Positions 8,808 through 17,025 of a stretch of DNA of 35,394 nucleotides are shown here, piece by piece. The position numbers and the translations under genes were made by a program. Each line of letters begins with the position of its first letter. Position 1 is the stretch's first letter. The DNA is from an uncultured Spirochaetaceae bacterium (lineage in GTDB: Bacteria; Spirochaetota; Spirochaetia; Treponematales; Treponemataceae). The notes beneath the pieces were generated by a model. That model made no database searches. It worked only from the letters and a program-made list of their open reading frames with translations, and had not been told where the DNA came from. The stretch spans positions 1 to 35,394 of the forward strand of contig CADBRT010000038.1 in NCBI GenBank assembly GCA_902797055.1, in the 5' to 3' direction.

Positions 8808-9911
8808 CTACAACTGGAGTTCGCCGTCTTTGAGAATCTGGCAGGTTCCTCCGTTTGCATAGGTGATTGTTATGGACGGGTTGCGCACGACACCGTCAAA
8901 GTGGATGAGTGCATTTGCATCCCCGTCATAGTTTTCCCCGATGGCGAAATGGCAGGTGCGAAAGGCTTTCTCGTCTTCGAGCATGTTGCCCATTATGCTT
9001 GCCGCCGGGTTCAATCCGATTCCGAGTTCCCCGATGTTTCTTGCATTTCTTGCATAGAGTTCGGCTGTATCAGGTGTGAATTTTTTCTGTGCTGCCATGG
9101 CAAGGGATTCTATTTCCGCCGCGGTGATGTCCTTGAGAAGCCGCTTTGCTTCATCGCCTCCAGTAACTGCGGAGACGAATCCTTTTTCAACTTTGACGTT
9201 GATAGGAGTTTTGAGCAGTGCGTCCCCGTCGCTGAACGTCATGCTGCCGTCAAAAACAATGGTTCCTTCTGTGGTTCCGACGACGGGACTGATGAATACT
9301 TCACCCGCAGGTATGTTACCTCCTTTCCCTGGTTCGGAAAAGTCTCCGTTGTCCACAAGTCCATGTCTGCCTTCGACTCCGACGGTGACATCTGTTCCCC
9401 CGGGGGCTGTGACATGCACGCTCACTGCGTTTTCGTATTTTTTGCATATTGCGCTGCATCGTTCACCCAGCAACCGGTAGTCAATCATGACGGTTCTGTT
9501 ATACATGTCTTCTGTGAGGCCAGGTGTCCAAATTGCACGGGAGCATTTCTTTCCGTACAAAAGATAGTCGAAGATGTTGTCAAAGGTTGTGCCGTCTTCC
9601 GTGGTATACGGATTGGAAAGCGCTTCCTTGTCTTTGCCGAGTTTAAGCGCGGAGATGGACATGATTATCTGCGGTTCGGATTTGAGCGCGCCGATGACGG
9701 CAGGTTCAGCAAAATCCATGGAAGTCTTTTTTTTCTGGAATATCAGCACTGGGCGTGCATCCGCTTCTATGAGAGATGTATACAGTTCCTGTGCAATAAG
9801 GTTTGTATCAGGATTTGCTATAATTAGAGCGGTCTCGCCTTTTTTCACTTTGAGCACATCATTGACGACAGTCTCCGACGGCGTTTTCTCATGTTTAGAA
9901 AATAGTCCCAT
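8808..9911 (-). CDS. M29-family aminopeptidase
   Basis: Probable cytoplasmic metal-dependent aminopeptidase of MEROPS family M29 (thermophilic aminopeptidase/AmpS type), removing N-terminal residues from peptides. From the ATG at 9911 it has 367 residues, slightly short for the family (about 400). Expected dinuclear-metal and catalytic residues are all visible: Glu204 in GNIPAGEVFISP, Glu295 in NIGELGIGLNP, His321 and Tyr328 in CHFAIGENY, His337 and Asp339 in LIHFDG. A TTG at 9929 would add six residues, but neither start has a ribosome-binding site. The ATG is favoured because MGLFSK reads as a normal beginning. It ends 33 nt before uvrB. No signal peptide is seen. Confidence 0.85.
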   Translation of the reverse strand: MGLFSKHEKTPSETVVNDVLKVKKGETALIIANPDTNLIAQELYTSLIEADARPVLIFQKKKTSMDFAEPAVIGALKSEPQIIMSISALKLGKDKEALSNPYTTEDGTTFDNIFDYLLYGKKCSRAIWTPGLTEDMYNRTVMIDYRLLGERCSAICKKYENAVSVHVTAPGGTDVTVGVEGRHGLVDNGDFSEPGKGGNIPAGEVFISPVVGTTEGTIVFDGSMTFSDGDALLKTPINVKVEKGFVSAVTGGDEAKRLLKDITAAEIESLAMAAQKKFTPDTAELYARNARNIGELGIGLNPAASIMGNMLEDEKAFRTCHFAIGENYDGDANALIHFDGVVRNPSITITYANGGTCQILKDGELQL

Positions 9912-9917
9912 AAGTAA

Positions 9918-9946
9918 ATGGTAGTACAAAGACTGATTCTATGCAA
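9918..9946 (-). promoter_or_regulatory. Weak promoter candidate, aminopeptidase gene
   Basis: Minus-strand TTGCAT (9946-9941), 17-nt spacer, TACCAT (9923-9918), then TTACTT and the ATG at 9911. Each hexamer matches only partly. The 6-nt spacing to the start codon is the same as at uvrB, fruK and the DUF721 gene. Confidence 0.35.
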
Positions 9947-10055
9947 CAGAGACGCGGAATGTATTGCAACAGAAGTGTTTTAACGAAAGAGAAAGTTTCA
10001 TCAGTTTTCATTCAAAAAGTGGCGGAAGTATCTATCATTGCCGAAATATTTAATA

Positions 10056-10061
10056 TATAAT
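10056..10061 (+). promoter_or_regulatory. -10 element just before HD-GYP gene
   Basis: Consensus TATAAT 8 nt before the ATG at 10070, in an AT-rich tract. No Shine-Dalgarno lies between them and no convincing -35 is seen. A near-leaderless transcript is implied. Confidence 0.45.
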
Positions 10062-10069
10062 TCATCTGT

Positions 10070-11674
10070 ATGGAAGACACTATGGATGAACGAACCTCCG
10101 ATTCAGAGGTGGATATCTTGAATTTTTCTTCGGTAACAGAGCAATTTAATTTCGATGCACTCGACAGATGGACTACGACAGTCGGCTTGATACAATCGGT
10201 CATTGAATTTATAGAAAAAAACATCCCTCAATGTACTCCGCATGTTTTTTATCATGCCGGTGAATACCATGAGTACCGCGAGATTGACCGCGAAGGCGTT
10301 ATGTCTTTCGTTGAAGATTCCATTTTTATCGGCTGCCTGTCCATGGTCACCGAAACAATCCCTCTGAACAAGATGTTTTCCGACTTCCAGATTGACGATC
10401 CTATGATTGAAGAAGTGCTCCGTTCCGTGTATCAGGGGTATTATCTGGTACCGGTCGTCCACGGTTTTGACCTTCTTGCCTTCCTTGTCATCTGTTCAAA
10501 GAATCCGGGAGAGCCGCTTGAGCTCGCTGATAAAGACCTCGACTTCCTGCTCAAACTTTCACAACGGCTTCAGATAAACCTTTTTGCTGCGTCTATTTCT
10601 TCAAAGCGGCAGCGTGAACTGATCAAGATGTCCCACTATCCGTTTGTGTTGCAAAGACACGAGAGTCTGCAAAAACTCTATGCAAATCTGCTTGAGGACC
10701 TGGTGGATCAAATTTCCTTTGACTGTGGAGTTGCATACGCATACGATGAAGACAGCGTTATGCTCTTCCCTGTTGCAACCTACAATGTGAATGCCTCTGT
10801 GACAACGCTCAGACCGGGAGCAGGCATTTCTGGACAGGCGATGGCTTCCGGAAAATCTGTCTTTGTACCGAACCGTTCTGATCATCCGACGTATGCTGTA
10901 ATGCAGGACGAGAAATTCCTCGACGGTTCTTTTATCAGCGTTCCGTTTGGAAATGAAAAGAAGGGAATGGGTGTCATCTCTCTGTGCAGAAAACCTGACA
11001 GCAAGGAATCGTTCAGCATTGAGCACCAGTACATGCTCGAAATTGCGGCTGCGTTCATTGCAAGTGAAATCACCAACAGACAGCTTTTTGCAAAGCTTGA
11101 TGAAAGCAATTACAATGTCGTTACTTCCCTTACACGTGCGCTTGAGGCGAAGGATTCATATACCGAGGGACATTCAGAACGCGTTACGACGTATTCTGTC
11201 GGTATTGCGAAACGTCTCGGCTATTCCGATGACCGCTTGCACTCCTTGCGTTATGGAGCCATGCTCCATGACATCGGTAAAATCGGCATCGCTGATACAA
11301 TCATCAATAAGCCTGCGAAACTTACCAATGAAGAATACGCGACTATCAAAAACCATACGGAAATCGGCTATAAGATTCTTTCGGTAAACCCATTCTTCCA
11401 CGATGTAAAGGAATTCGTCCGCTACCATCACGAATCCATGGACGGTTCCGGCTACTACGGAAAAAAAGAAGGAGAATATCCTGAGGAAGCAATGGTCATC
11501 AGCTGTGCAGATATCTATGACGCGCTTACCTCTGACCGTCCGTATCGAAAAGCCTTGGAGCGCGAAGTTGCTTTTCAGGAGATGGAAAAAAATGTCGGCA
11601 TTCACTTCCGCCGCGATATCTTCGAAGCGCTCAAAAACTATCTGGCAACTCAAGATGGCAAGGATATGGACTGA
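10070..11674 (+). CDS. GAF and HD-GYP domain protein
   Basis: Putative cyclic-di-GMP phosphodiesterase or related HD-GYP signalling protein, cytoplasmic, 534 residues. Residues 1-190 are not recognised, though they may hold a degenerate sensor fold. A GAF domain spans about 195-336 (PGAGISGQAMASGKSVFVPN). The HD-GYP domain (about 350-525) has GHSERV (367-372), HDIGKIGIADTIINKP (400-415), NHTEIG (428-433), HHESMDGSGYY (453-463) and DIYDALTSDRPYR (481-493). The metal-binding His and Asp residues appear intact, but the signature GYP is GYY here. A second in-frame ATG lies at 10082. It is a single-gene unit with a terminator after it, divergent from the aminopeptidase gene. Confidence 0.9.
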   Translation: MEDTMDERTSDSEVDILNFSSVTEQFNFDALDRWTTTVGLIQSVIEFIEKNIPQCTPHVFYHAGEYHEYREIDREGVMSFVEDSIFIGCLSMVTETIPLNKMFSDFQIDDPMIEEVLRSVYQGYYLVPVVHGFDLLAFLVICSKNPGEPLELADKDLDFLLKLSQRLQINLFAASISSKRQRELIKMSHYPFVLQRHESLQKLYANLLEDLVDQISFDCGVAYAYDEDSVMLFPVATYNVNASVTTLRPGAGISGQAMASGKSVFVPNRSDHPTYAVMQDEKFLDGSFISVPFGNEKKGMGVISLCRKPDSKESFSIEHQYMLEIAAAFIASEITNRQLFAKLDESNYNVVTSLTRALEAKDSYTEGHSERVTTYSVGIAKRLGYSDDRLHSLRYGAMLHDIGKIGIADTIINKPAKLTNEEYATIKNHTEIGYKILSVNPFFHDVKEFVRYHHESMDGSGYYGKKEGEYPEEAMVISCADIYDALTSDRPYRKALEREVAFQEMEKNVGIHFRRDIFEALKNYLATQDGKDMD

Positions 11675-11703
11675 TTTGCGGAAACAGTCGTACTGAAATG
11701 AAA

Positions 11704-11735
11704 AAAAAGGGGCTCCCCGTGGGGAGCCCCTTTTT
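11704..11735. terminator. Bidirectional terminator, HD-GYP / acyltransferase
   Basis: Stem GGGGCTCCCC (11709-11718) / GGGGAGCCCC (11721-11730), flanked by a run of A on the left and T on the right, between convergent genes ending at 11674 (+) and 11755 (-). Confidence 0.9.
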
Positions 11736-11754
11736 GCTTTATAGGTTTTAACGC

Positions 11755-12648
11755 TTAGTAGGTCTTTTCTACTTCGTCGTGCTGTGCCTGCAGCAAATCC
11801 ATCACGTGGTCAATCATCTTCTGCTTGGGGTCTGCTTCGCCCTCCGGCAGTGTGGCGAGGTACTCTTTTCTGAACTGTTTGCATTCAATGACAGGGCTTG
11901 CTGTACAGACCATCTTTGCAGGGGCAATAAGGTCGTGCAGCATGTTTTCGTCCACCAATTCCAGCATGAGCCCGTTGATGGACACTAGGATAACGATGTC
12001 GAACAGTCGGAGATAGCTGTCAATCTCTTTAAGTCCGCGCTTTGTTTCGGGGTGTCCTGGGCGGTACCGCGTGCCTGATGGGAACACCAGTATCACTTCC
12101 CCTCGTTTCTTGCAGTCGTCCATGGCGTGCATGGCGGCAAGGTTTATCTTCCGCGCTTTGAGTTCTTCTTCTTTTGCCTGTTCTTCGCTAACGGCATTCT
12201 GTTCGTTTTTAGTCAGGCTTCTTGTCGGATAAATCACCACGCGGGAAAAACTTTCTGCAAAGGAACGGACGACCGGGCTGTCCTCATTGAGCTTCATGCC
12301 GGCAATCGCCACAATGCGGCGGGACAAATCTGCCAATTTTTCACTGCCGGAGTGCTCCAGCATGTAGCACAGGATGGGCAAATCTGTGTTTGAATAGTGC
12401 TCCATCAGGATAAGTCCGCGTTTGCCAGTTGTCACCGCATCATAGAACTGTTCAAAATGCTCCCTTCCGCCAAGATGGCTTTCCGGCAGGAGATTCTCTT
12501 TGACGAGGGTGTCCATGAATGCCCGAGATTCCTTGTTCATGGGCTGGTAGACATTCGTTTCGTCAATCTTTGCCGCAGCATGGGACACTTTTGCCAGTTC
12601 CTTAAACATTTCGGAATAGCGTTCCATAAGTGACAGTTTCTTTTCCAT
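11755..12648 (-). CDS. Glycerol-3-phosphate acyltransferase-like protein
   Basis: Probable acyltransferase of the PlsB/PlsC superfamily making lysophosphatidate or phosphatidate. The 297-residue protein carries the catalytic HX4D motif in MEHYSNTDLP (His84, Asp89) and a substrate-binding block FPSGTRYRPG (189-198). No transmembrane helix is evident. The soluble character and the long segment between the two motifs recall the chloroplast/chlamydial-type glycerol-3-phosphate 1-acyltransferases more than PlsC, but this assignment is by eye. The ATG has GAGGAG about 13 nt upstream, rather far. In-frame Met8 is an alternative start. A good promoter (TTGACA-17-TAAACT) lies upstream, with tandem repeats just beyond it. 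Confidence 0.75.
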   Translation of the reverse strand: MEKKLSLMERYSEMFKELAKVSHAAAKIDETNVYQPMNKESRAFMDTLVKENLLPESHLGGREHFEQFYDAVTTGKRGLILMEHYSNTDLPILCYMLEHSGSEKLADLSRRIVAIAGMKLNEDSPVVRSFAESFSRVVIYPTRSLTKNEQNAVSEEQAKEEELKARKINLAAMHAMDDCKKRGEVILVFPSGTRYRPGHPETKRGLKEIDSYLRLFDIVILVSINGLMLELVDENMLHDLIAPAKMVCTASPVIECKQFRKEYLATLPEGEADPKQKMIDHVMDLLQAQHDEVEKTY

Positions 12649-12683
12649 AATAAGTGCATAACTCCTCGAAGGTTATGGAAGTA

Positions 12684-12712
12684 AGTTTAACCCCTTGTGC
12701 ATTAGGTGTCAA
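12684..12712 (-). promoter_or_regulatory. Promoter of acyltransferase gene
   Basis: Minus-strand TTGACA (12712-12707, consensus), 17-nt spacer, TAAACT (12689-12684). The predicted start near 12677 leaves about 29 nt of leader, including GAGGAG. Confidence 0.7.
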
Positions 12713-12713
12713 C

Positions 12714-12741
12714 AGTGAACATCTCATAGTGAGCATCACAT
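12714..12741. repeat. Tandem 14-bp direct repeat upstream of promoter
   Basis: AGTGAACATCTCAT (12714-12727) and AGTGAGCATCACAT (12728-12741) match at 12 of 14 positions. A partial third unit, GGTGAC, begins at 12742. They abut the -35 of the acyltransferase promoter and also lie in the gdhA upstream region, so an activator site is possible. Confidence 0.6.
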
Positions 12742-12883
12742 GGTGACGGGCTTAATTGTAAAAATCGGAACTGGAAATACATTTTTCTGTATAAATATGC
12801 ATAAAATGCTTTTCAAATTGCAAAAAATATTTTACTATAACGGTGTTGGCAGCATACTGTGCCGCCAAAACAGGGGTTTCGAT

Positions 12884-14239
12884 ATGGAATACAATATTAA
12901 GAATGCATACTGCAAGCGTGTTTGGGACGATGTAAGCAAACGCTATGCAGATCAGGATCACTTTCTTCAGGCCGTGGGACTTGTTCTTGAAGCCATTTCC
13001 CCGGCGGTTGACAAAATGCCGCAGCTTGAAGAGTATGCAGTTTTGGAGCGCATGGTTGAGCCAGAGCGCATCGTCATGTTCCGCGTTCCGTGGACAGATG
13101 ATCATGGCAAACCTCACGTAAACAGAGGTTTCCGCGTACAGTTCAACAGCGCAATCGGCCCCTACAAAGGCGGTCTGCGCTTCAGCCCGGAAGTAGGTCT
13201 TGATGTCCTTAAATTCCTGGGATTCGAACAGGTTCTCAAGAATTCTCTCACCACATTGCCTATGGGTGGCGGAAAAGGTGGTTCAGACTTCGACGGACAC
13301 GGCAAGAGCGATGCAGAAATCATGCGTTTCTGCCAGTCATTCATGACAGAGTTGTACCGCCACATCGGACCGGATACTGATGTTCCTGCCGGTGACAAAG
13401 GTGTCGGTGGAAAAGAAGTCGCATATATGTTCGGCCAGTACAAGAGACTGCGCAACGAATACACTGGTGTCCTGACAGGAAAGGGACTGACATTCGGTGG
13501 TTCACTTGCTCGCACAGAGGCTACCGGATACGGACTCATCTACTTTGCAGAGTGCATGCTCGCAAAGAAGGGCCAGGACTTCAAGGGAAAGACTGCTATC
13601 ATCTCCGGAGACGGAAATGTTGCTCAGTATGCTTGTGAAAAGCTCATCCAGCTCGGTGGCAAACCGCTTACACTCTCAGACTCTTCTGGATACATCCTCG
13701 ATGAAGAGGGAATCACACAGGAAAAGCTTGACTATGTGAAAGAGTTCCGCGCCCGCAAGGAAAAGGTTGACGCATACGTTAAAAAGTATCCGAATGCAAA
13801 ATTCTTCAAGGGTGAAAAACCGTGGGGTGTCAAAGCCGAACTCGCTTTCCCATGCGCAACGCAGGATGAAATCTACGAGGAAGATGCAAAGAAGATGGTT
13901 GCAAACGGTGTAAAGTTGGTTGCAGAAGGCGCGAACATGCCGACACGTGCCGAGGCTATCAAGTACTTCCAGTCAAACGGCGTGACATTTGCACCAGGAA
14001 AGGCTTCAAACGCCGGCGGTGTTGCAGTTTCCGGCCTTGAAATGAGCCAGAACTCAGAGCGTCTCTCTTGGACTTTTGAAGAAGTTGATGCAAAACTCAA
14101 ACAGATTATGACAAACATCCACGACAACGCTTACGAGAATGCCAAGAAGTATGCCACTGAAGGTGACTACGTGGCAGGTGCAAACATTGCGGGCTTTGTC
14201 AAAGTTGCAACTGCAATGGTCGCACAGGGCTTGGTGTAA
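12884..14239 (+). CDS. gdhA: Glutamate dehydrogenase, hexameric type (probably NADP-dependent)
   Basis: Interconverts 2-oxoglutarate plus ammonia with glutamate in the cytoplasm, linking ammonia assimilation and amino-acid deamination. The 451 residues match the hexameric bacterial type. The substrate and catalytic Lys residues fall in GPYKGGLRF (Lys95), FEQVLKNSL (Lys119) and GGGKGG (Lys131). The catalytic Asp is in PAGDKGVG (Asp171). A Rossmann motif appears as [15 protein letters not shown], and [17 protein letters not shown] closes the active-site region. The ATG at 12884 has AGGGG 7 nt upstream; the frame is open to 12740, but the extra residues do not resemble the family. NADP preference is inferred from the family, not seen. 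Followed by two hairpins. Confidence 0.95.
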   Translation: MEYNIKNAYCKRVWDDVSKRYADQDHFLQAVGLVLEAISPAVDKMPQLEEYAVLERMVEPERIVMFRVPWTDDHGKPHVNRGFRVQFNSAIGPYKGGLRFSPEVGLDVLKFLGFEQVLKNSLTTLPMGGGKGGSDFDGHGKSDAEIMRFCQSFMTELYRHIGPDTDVPAGDKGVGGKEVAYMFGQYKRLRNEYTGVLTGKGLTFGGSLARTEATGYGLIYFAECMLAKKGQDFKGKTAIISGDGNVAQYACEKLIQLGGKPLTLSDSSGYILDEEGITQEKLDYVKEFRARKEKVDAYVKKYPNAKFFKGEKPWGVKAELAFPCATQDEIYEEDAKKMVANGVKLVAEGANMPTRAEAIKYFQSNGVTFAPGKASNAGGVAVSGLEMSQNSERLSWTFEEVDAKLKQIMTNIHDNAYENAKKYATEGDYVAGANIAGFVKVATAMVAQGLV

Positions 14240-14260
14240 TAAGCCTTTTTACCACTTAGC

Positions 14261-14320
14261 ACATTATTTGCACACATAATGTAAGCCCCGGCTTTCCTGC
14301 ATGGAGAACCGGGGCTTTTT
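14261..14320 (+). terminator. Tandem hairpins ending gdhA
   Basis: First hairpin ACATTAT (14261-14267) / ATAATGT (14276-14282). Then a strong one, AAGCCCCGG (14283-14291) / CCGGGGCTT (14309-14317), with a T tail. The second is the likely terminator and also cuts off the chemoreceptor remnant on the other strand. Confidence 0.8.
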
Positions 14321-14325
14321 ACGGC

Positions 14326-15060
14326 GGGTAGGTTGTATGTTCCGTCAACGGTGAGCCGACTGAGGTTGTCCATCTCCTGACCGACCTTCTGGGCTGCATC
14401 GTGTGCAGTTTCACCGCCAGTTTTGACGTTGCCTGTGATATCGTTGATTTTCTTCATTGCCTCAAGCACCTGAGTACCGCCCTGGGACTGTTCCTGCATA
14501 GCACGCATGATGGTCAGTTCCTGTTCCGCTACCTGCTGTGTGAGCGTGTAGATGTCGTTGAATTTCTGCTGGAGCGAGGCAGAAGATTCCGCAATGCCCT
14601 TGATTGCGCTCATGACGCTCTTGAGGTTGCTGGTGATTTTTTTACCCTGTTTGTTGGAATCTTCCGCAAGTTTTCTGATTTCATCGGCGACGACAGAGAA
14701 TCCTTTTCCCGTCTCTCCAGCATAAGCGGCTTCGATTGCCGCGTTCATGGCGAGCAGGTTCGTCTGGCTTGCGATGTTCTGAATGACGGAGCTTGCTTCA
14801 GTCTGGTTGAAGCATTTCTGATATCGGAACATGAGCGCCGGCGAACCAGATTTCATCTGCAACATCTACTTTAATCGGAACAAAGATGTTATACGTGGGT
14901 TTGTTGCCGTCTTTGTCAATGAATGAGACGGGTTCCATAGAAAACGTGCTGGCTTGCAGTAGTCCGGCAGTTGAGGAATTCTCAAAGAATCGGGAAATTT
15001 TGCCTTCATTGTCGCGGTTTTCATCGACAGCGACTTGTCCCGTATGTGCGGGCAATGAAA
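14326..15060 (-). pseudogene. Chemoreceptor (MCP) gene remnant
   Basis: Broken methyl-accepting chemotaxis gene. Positions of about 14799-15060 encode the end of a Cache-like sensor (ISRFFENSSTAGLLQAS ... [13 protein letters not shown]) that stops at 14798. Immediately downstream, in another frame, about 14330-14800 encode a signalling domain fragment with [18 protein letters not shown] and [16 protein letters not shown]. The second transmembrane helix, HAMP and the first signalling helix, which should lie between, are missing. The sensor start and TM1 are missing too, and the C-terminus runs into the gdhA terminator after [13 protein letters not shown]. It is therefore an internally deleted, doubly truncated gene. 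Its signalling part is not closely similar to the intact receptor at 2519-4624. Boundaries are approximate. Confidence 0.85.
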
Positions 15061-15071
15061 AAAAAGCACAA

Positions 15072-15100
15072 TTGACCGCAGATAAATGTTGTGGTACTAT
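15072..15100 (+). promoter_or_regulatory. Promoter of PaaK-type ligase gene
   Basis: TTGACC (15072-15077), 17-nt spacer, TACTAT (15095-15100). The start codon at 15111 is only 10 nt beyond the -10, so the leader would be a few nucleotides. A short dyad TACTA-TAAA-TAGTA (15095-15108) overlaps the -10. Confidence 0.6.
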
Positions 15101-15110
15101 AAATAGTATT

Positions 15111-16346
15111 ATGAACATGACAGAGACTCAACTTGCACAGGTACGTTCACAGATAGCACGTCTTAAAAAAGTAGAAAATGGTTTTTACGCAAAGAAATTG
15201 CAGGGAATCAACCCTGAAGACATACGCACGCTGGAGGATTTCCAGAAGCTTCCTTTTTCTTCCAAGCAGGAACTCCGCGAGGCATATCCTCTGGGGTTGT
15301 CCGCGGTGAATGAGGAGCAGATTGTCAGAATCCACTCGTCCTCCGGTACAACGGGAACTCCAGTTATCATCCCGTATACAAAAAAAGATGTGGACGACTG
15401 GTCTACGATGTTTGCCCGTTGTTATAAGATGGCGGGCATGACGACGAAAGACCGCATTCAGATTACCCCTGGATACGGCTTGTGGACTGCGGGTATCGGT
15501 TTCCAGCTTGGGGCAGAGCAGATGGGCGTTATGTCCATTCCGATGGGACCGGGCAACACCGACAAACAGCTGCAGATGATGGTGGATCTTAAGGCTACTG
15601 TTCTGGGTGCGACTTCTTCGTATGCCCTGCTTTTGGCGGAGGAAATAAACAAGCGCGGACTCAGGAATAAAATCTGTCTCAAAAAGGGTATAATCGGTTC
15701 CGAGCGATGGGGCGACAAAATGCGCAACAGAATCAAGGAGTTGCTCGGCATTGAACTCTACGACATCTACGGGCTTACGGAGTGCTACGGACCGGGCATT
15801 GGCATAAACTGCCACGACGGAAACGGCATCCACATCTGGAATGACTTTGTATACCTTGAAATTCTTGATCCGGAGACAGGCGCCCCTGTTCCTGACGGCG
15901 AAGTGGGCGAAATTACGCTTACCACGCTCGTAAAAGAGGGTGCTCCGTTGATTCGCTTCAGAACCCATGATTTGTCTTCCATTATTCCAGGACAGTGCAG
16001 CTGCGGCAGCCACTTCCCGCGAATCACACCGATTCAAGGCAGAAGCGATGACATGGTGAAGGTAAAGGGCTGTCTTATTTTCCCGAGCGCCATTGAAAAC
16101 GTCATCAAGATGGTGCCGGGTACTTCAAGCGAATACCGCGCAGAAGTTGACCACATTGACGGCCGTGACCAGCTGACACTCTTTGTGGAAGTGGAAGGCG
16201 GCGTCGACCGTTCCGAAGCGGCTGTAACGCTCGCTTACCGGTTCAAGGAGAACCTGAAAATCACCCCGCTGGTAAAAGTTGTGGGGCTCGGTGATTTGCC
16301 CCGAAGCGAAAAGAAGACCCGGAGAATTGTAGACAAGCGCGATTAA
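15111..16346 (+). CDS. paaK: Phenylacetate-CoA ligase family enzyme
   Basis: AMP-forming acyl-CoA ligase of the PaaK type, 411 residues from the ATG at 15111 (an ATG two codons later is equally possible). Motifs: the ATP-binding loop HSSSGTTGTPVIIPYT (about 76-91), DIYGLTECYGPGI around residues 218-230, a FRTHDLSSI block and C-terminal GRSDDMVKVKGCLIFPSAIE, containing the hinge region. PaaK makes phenylacetyl-CoA from phenylacetate. In amino-acid-fermenting anaerobes, homologues next to IorAB are thought to handle arylacetates, and iorBA lie convergently just downstream here. No Shine-Dalgarno is present. The open frame extends upstream to 14886 but crosses the promoter and receptor remnant, so it was not used. 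Confidence 0.88.
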   Translation: MNMTETQLAQVRSQIARLKKVENGFYAKKLQGINPEDIRTLEDFQKLPFSSKQELREAYPLGLSAVNEEQIVRIHSSSGTTGTPVIIPYTKKDVDDWSTMFARCYKMAGMTTKDRIQITPGYGLWTAGIGFQLGAEQMGVMSIPMGPGNTDKQLQMMVDLKATVLGATSSYALLLAEEINKRGLRNKICLKKGIIGSERWGDKMRNRIKELLGIELYDIYGLTECYGPGIGINCHDGNGIHIWNDFVYLEILDPETGAPVPDGEVGEITLTTLVKEGAPLIRFRTHDLSSIIPGQCSCGSHFPRITPIQGRSDDMVKVKGCLIFPSAIENVIKMVPGTSSEYRAEVDHIDGRDQLTLFVEVEGGVDRSEAAVTLAYRFKENLKITPLVKVVGLGDLPRSEKKTRRIVDKRD

Positions 16347-16368
16347 GCGGTCTGCCTCATACAAACAA

Positions 16369-16401
16369 AAAGCCGCCTCGGTCAAGGACTGAAGTGGCTT
16401 T
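16369..16401. terminator. Weak hairpin between paaK and iorB
   Basis: AAAGCCGC (16369-16376) pairs with GTGGCTTT (16394-16401) including one G-T pair. The T tail is short, so terminator function is uncertain, but the position between convergent genes fits. Confidence 0.4.
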
Positions 16402-16446
16402 GCTGTTAGTGGGTGGTTCATGTTCCAGCCGTGAGCGCGCTATTGA

Positions 16447-17025
16447 TTATTTTCCGCACCACTCCAAAGCGCGTTTGTTCATGTCGAAAAACTGCGGCTT
16501 TACAATGGTTTGGACGACTGTTTCTATGTGTTCCAGCGAACACACACCTTCCCTGCATGCCGCTCCCAGCAGCACCATGTTCACCACGCGGGCGGAACCG
16601 ATTTCCCTGCACGCTTTTTCGGTATCCACTGCGACAATGCGGGCGCCTGTCGTTGCAAGGTGCTTGATCATTTCTTCCGCTGTAAACACTTTGCCGGAAA
16701 GCGATGCTGTTACCGGCTGTACGACTGTCGTACTTACAATCACAGTGGCGCCTGGTTTTAAGAACGCCCTGTTTCTGACGGCTTCGGCTGTTTCAAAGGC
16801 TATCATAACATCGGCGCCGTGTTCGGGTATCAGCGGTGAAAACACCTGTTCCCCAATCCGCACGTGGCTGGTGACGGAACCTCCTCGCTGAGCCATGCCG
16901 ATTGTCTCTGCGCTGAGAACTTTTTTCCCTTCCGCCAAGGCAGAAGCGGAAATTACTTTGCTCGCAAGTACGGTTCCTTGTCCGCCGACTCCACATATCA
17001 GTATGTTTTTATTTTCGCTGCTCAT
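16447..17025 (-). CDS. iorB: Indolepyruvate:ferredoxin oxidoreductase, beta subunit
   Basis: Small subunit of the aryl-pyruvate:ferredoxin oxidoreductase, 192 residues, which with IorA converts indolepyruvate and related arylpyruvates to arylacetyl-CoA and reduced ferredoxin. It begins MSSENKNILICGVGGQG, the gamma-type glycine-rich motif of 2-oxoacid oxidoreductases, and has ETIGMAQRGGSVTSHVRIG, another family block. The ATG at 17025 has AGGAG-like GGAG about 8 nt upstream. It overlaps the iorA stop in an ATGA arrangement, indicating translational coupling. The frame is open further upstream, but that part lies within iorA. Confidence 0.92.
   Translation of the reverse strand: MSSENKNILICGVGGQGTVLASKVISASALAEGKKVLSAETIGMAQRGGSVTSHVRIGEQVFSPLIPEHGADVMIAFETAEAVRNRAFLKPGATVIVSTTVVQPVTASLSGKVFTAEEMIKHLATTGARIVAVDTEKACREIGSARVVNMVLLGAACREGVCSLEHIETVVQTIVKPQFFDMNKRALEWCGK

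Noticed and set aside
8775-8830. LexA/SOS box before uvrB
   Set aside because: No match to commonly known LexA dyads was found by eye.
8901-9827. 308-codon open frame on the + strand opposite the M29 peptidase gene
   Set aside because: It is a shadow of the real gene: cysteine- and phenylalanine-rich with no family resemblance, while the minus frame has all catalytic residues of M29.
12740-12883. N-terminal extension of glutamate dehydrogenase
   Set aside because: The extension does not resemble the family and crosses promoter-like DNA; the ATG at 12884 has AGGGG at good spacing.
14167-14865. Intact short chemotaxis protein
   Set aside because: It lacks membrane, HAMP and first signalling helix, and its C-terminal residues come from terminator and antisense gdhA sequence, so it is called a pseudogene.
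14886-15110. N-terminal extension of PaaK
   Set aside because: It runs through the chemoreceptor remnant and the promoter; the family start matches MNMTETQ.
15147-16037. 296-codon open frame on the minus strand opposite paaK
   Set aside because: No recognisable domain or start signal; the + frame is a well-conserved PaaK-type ligase.
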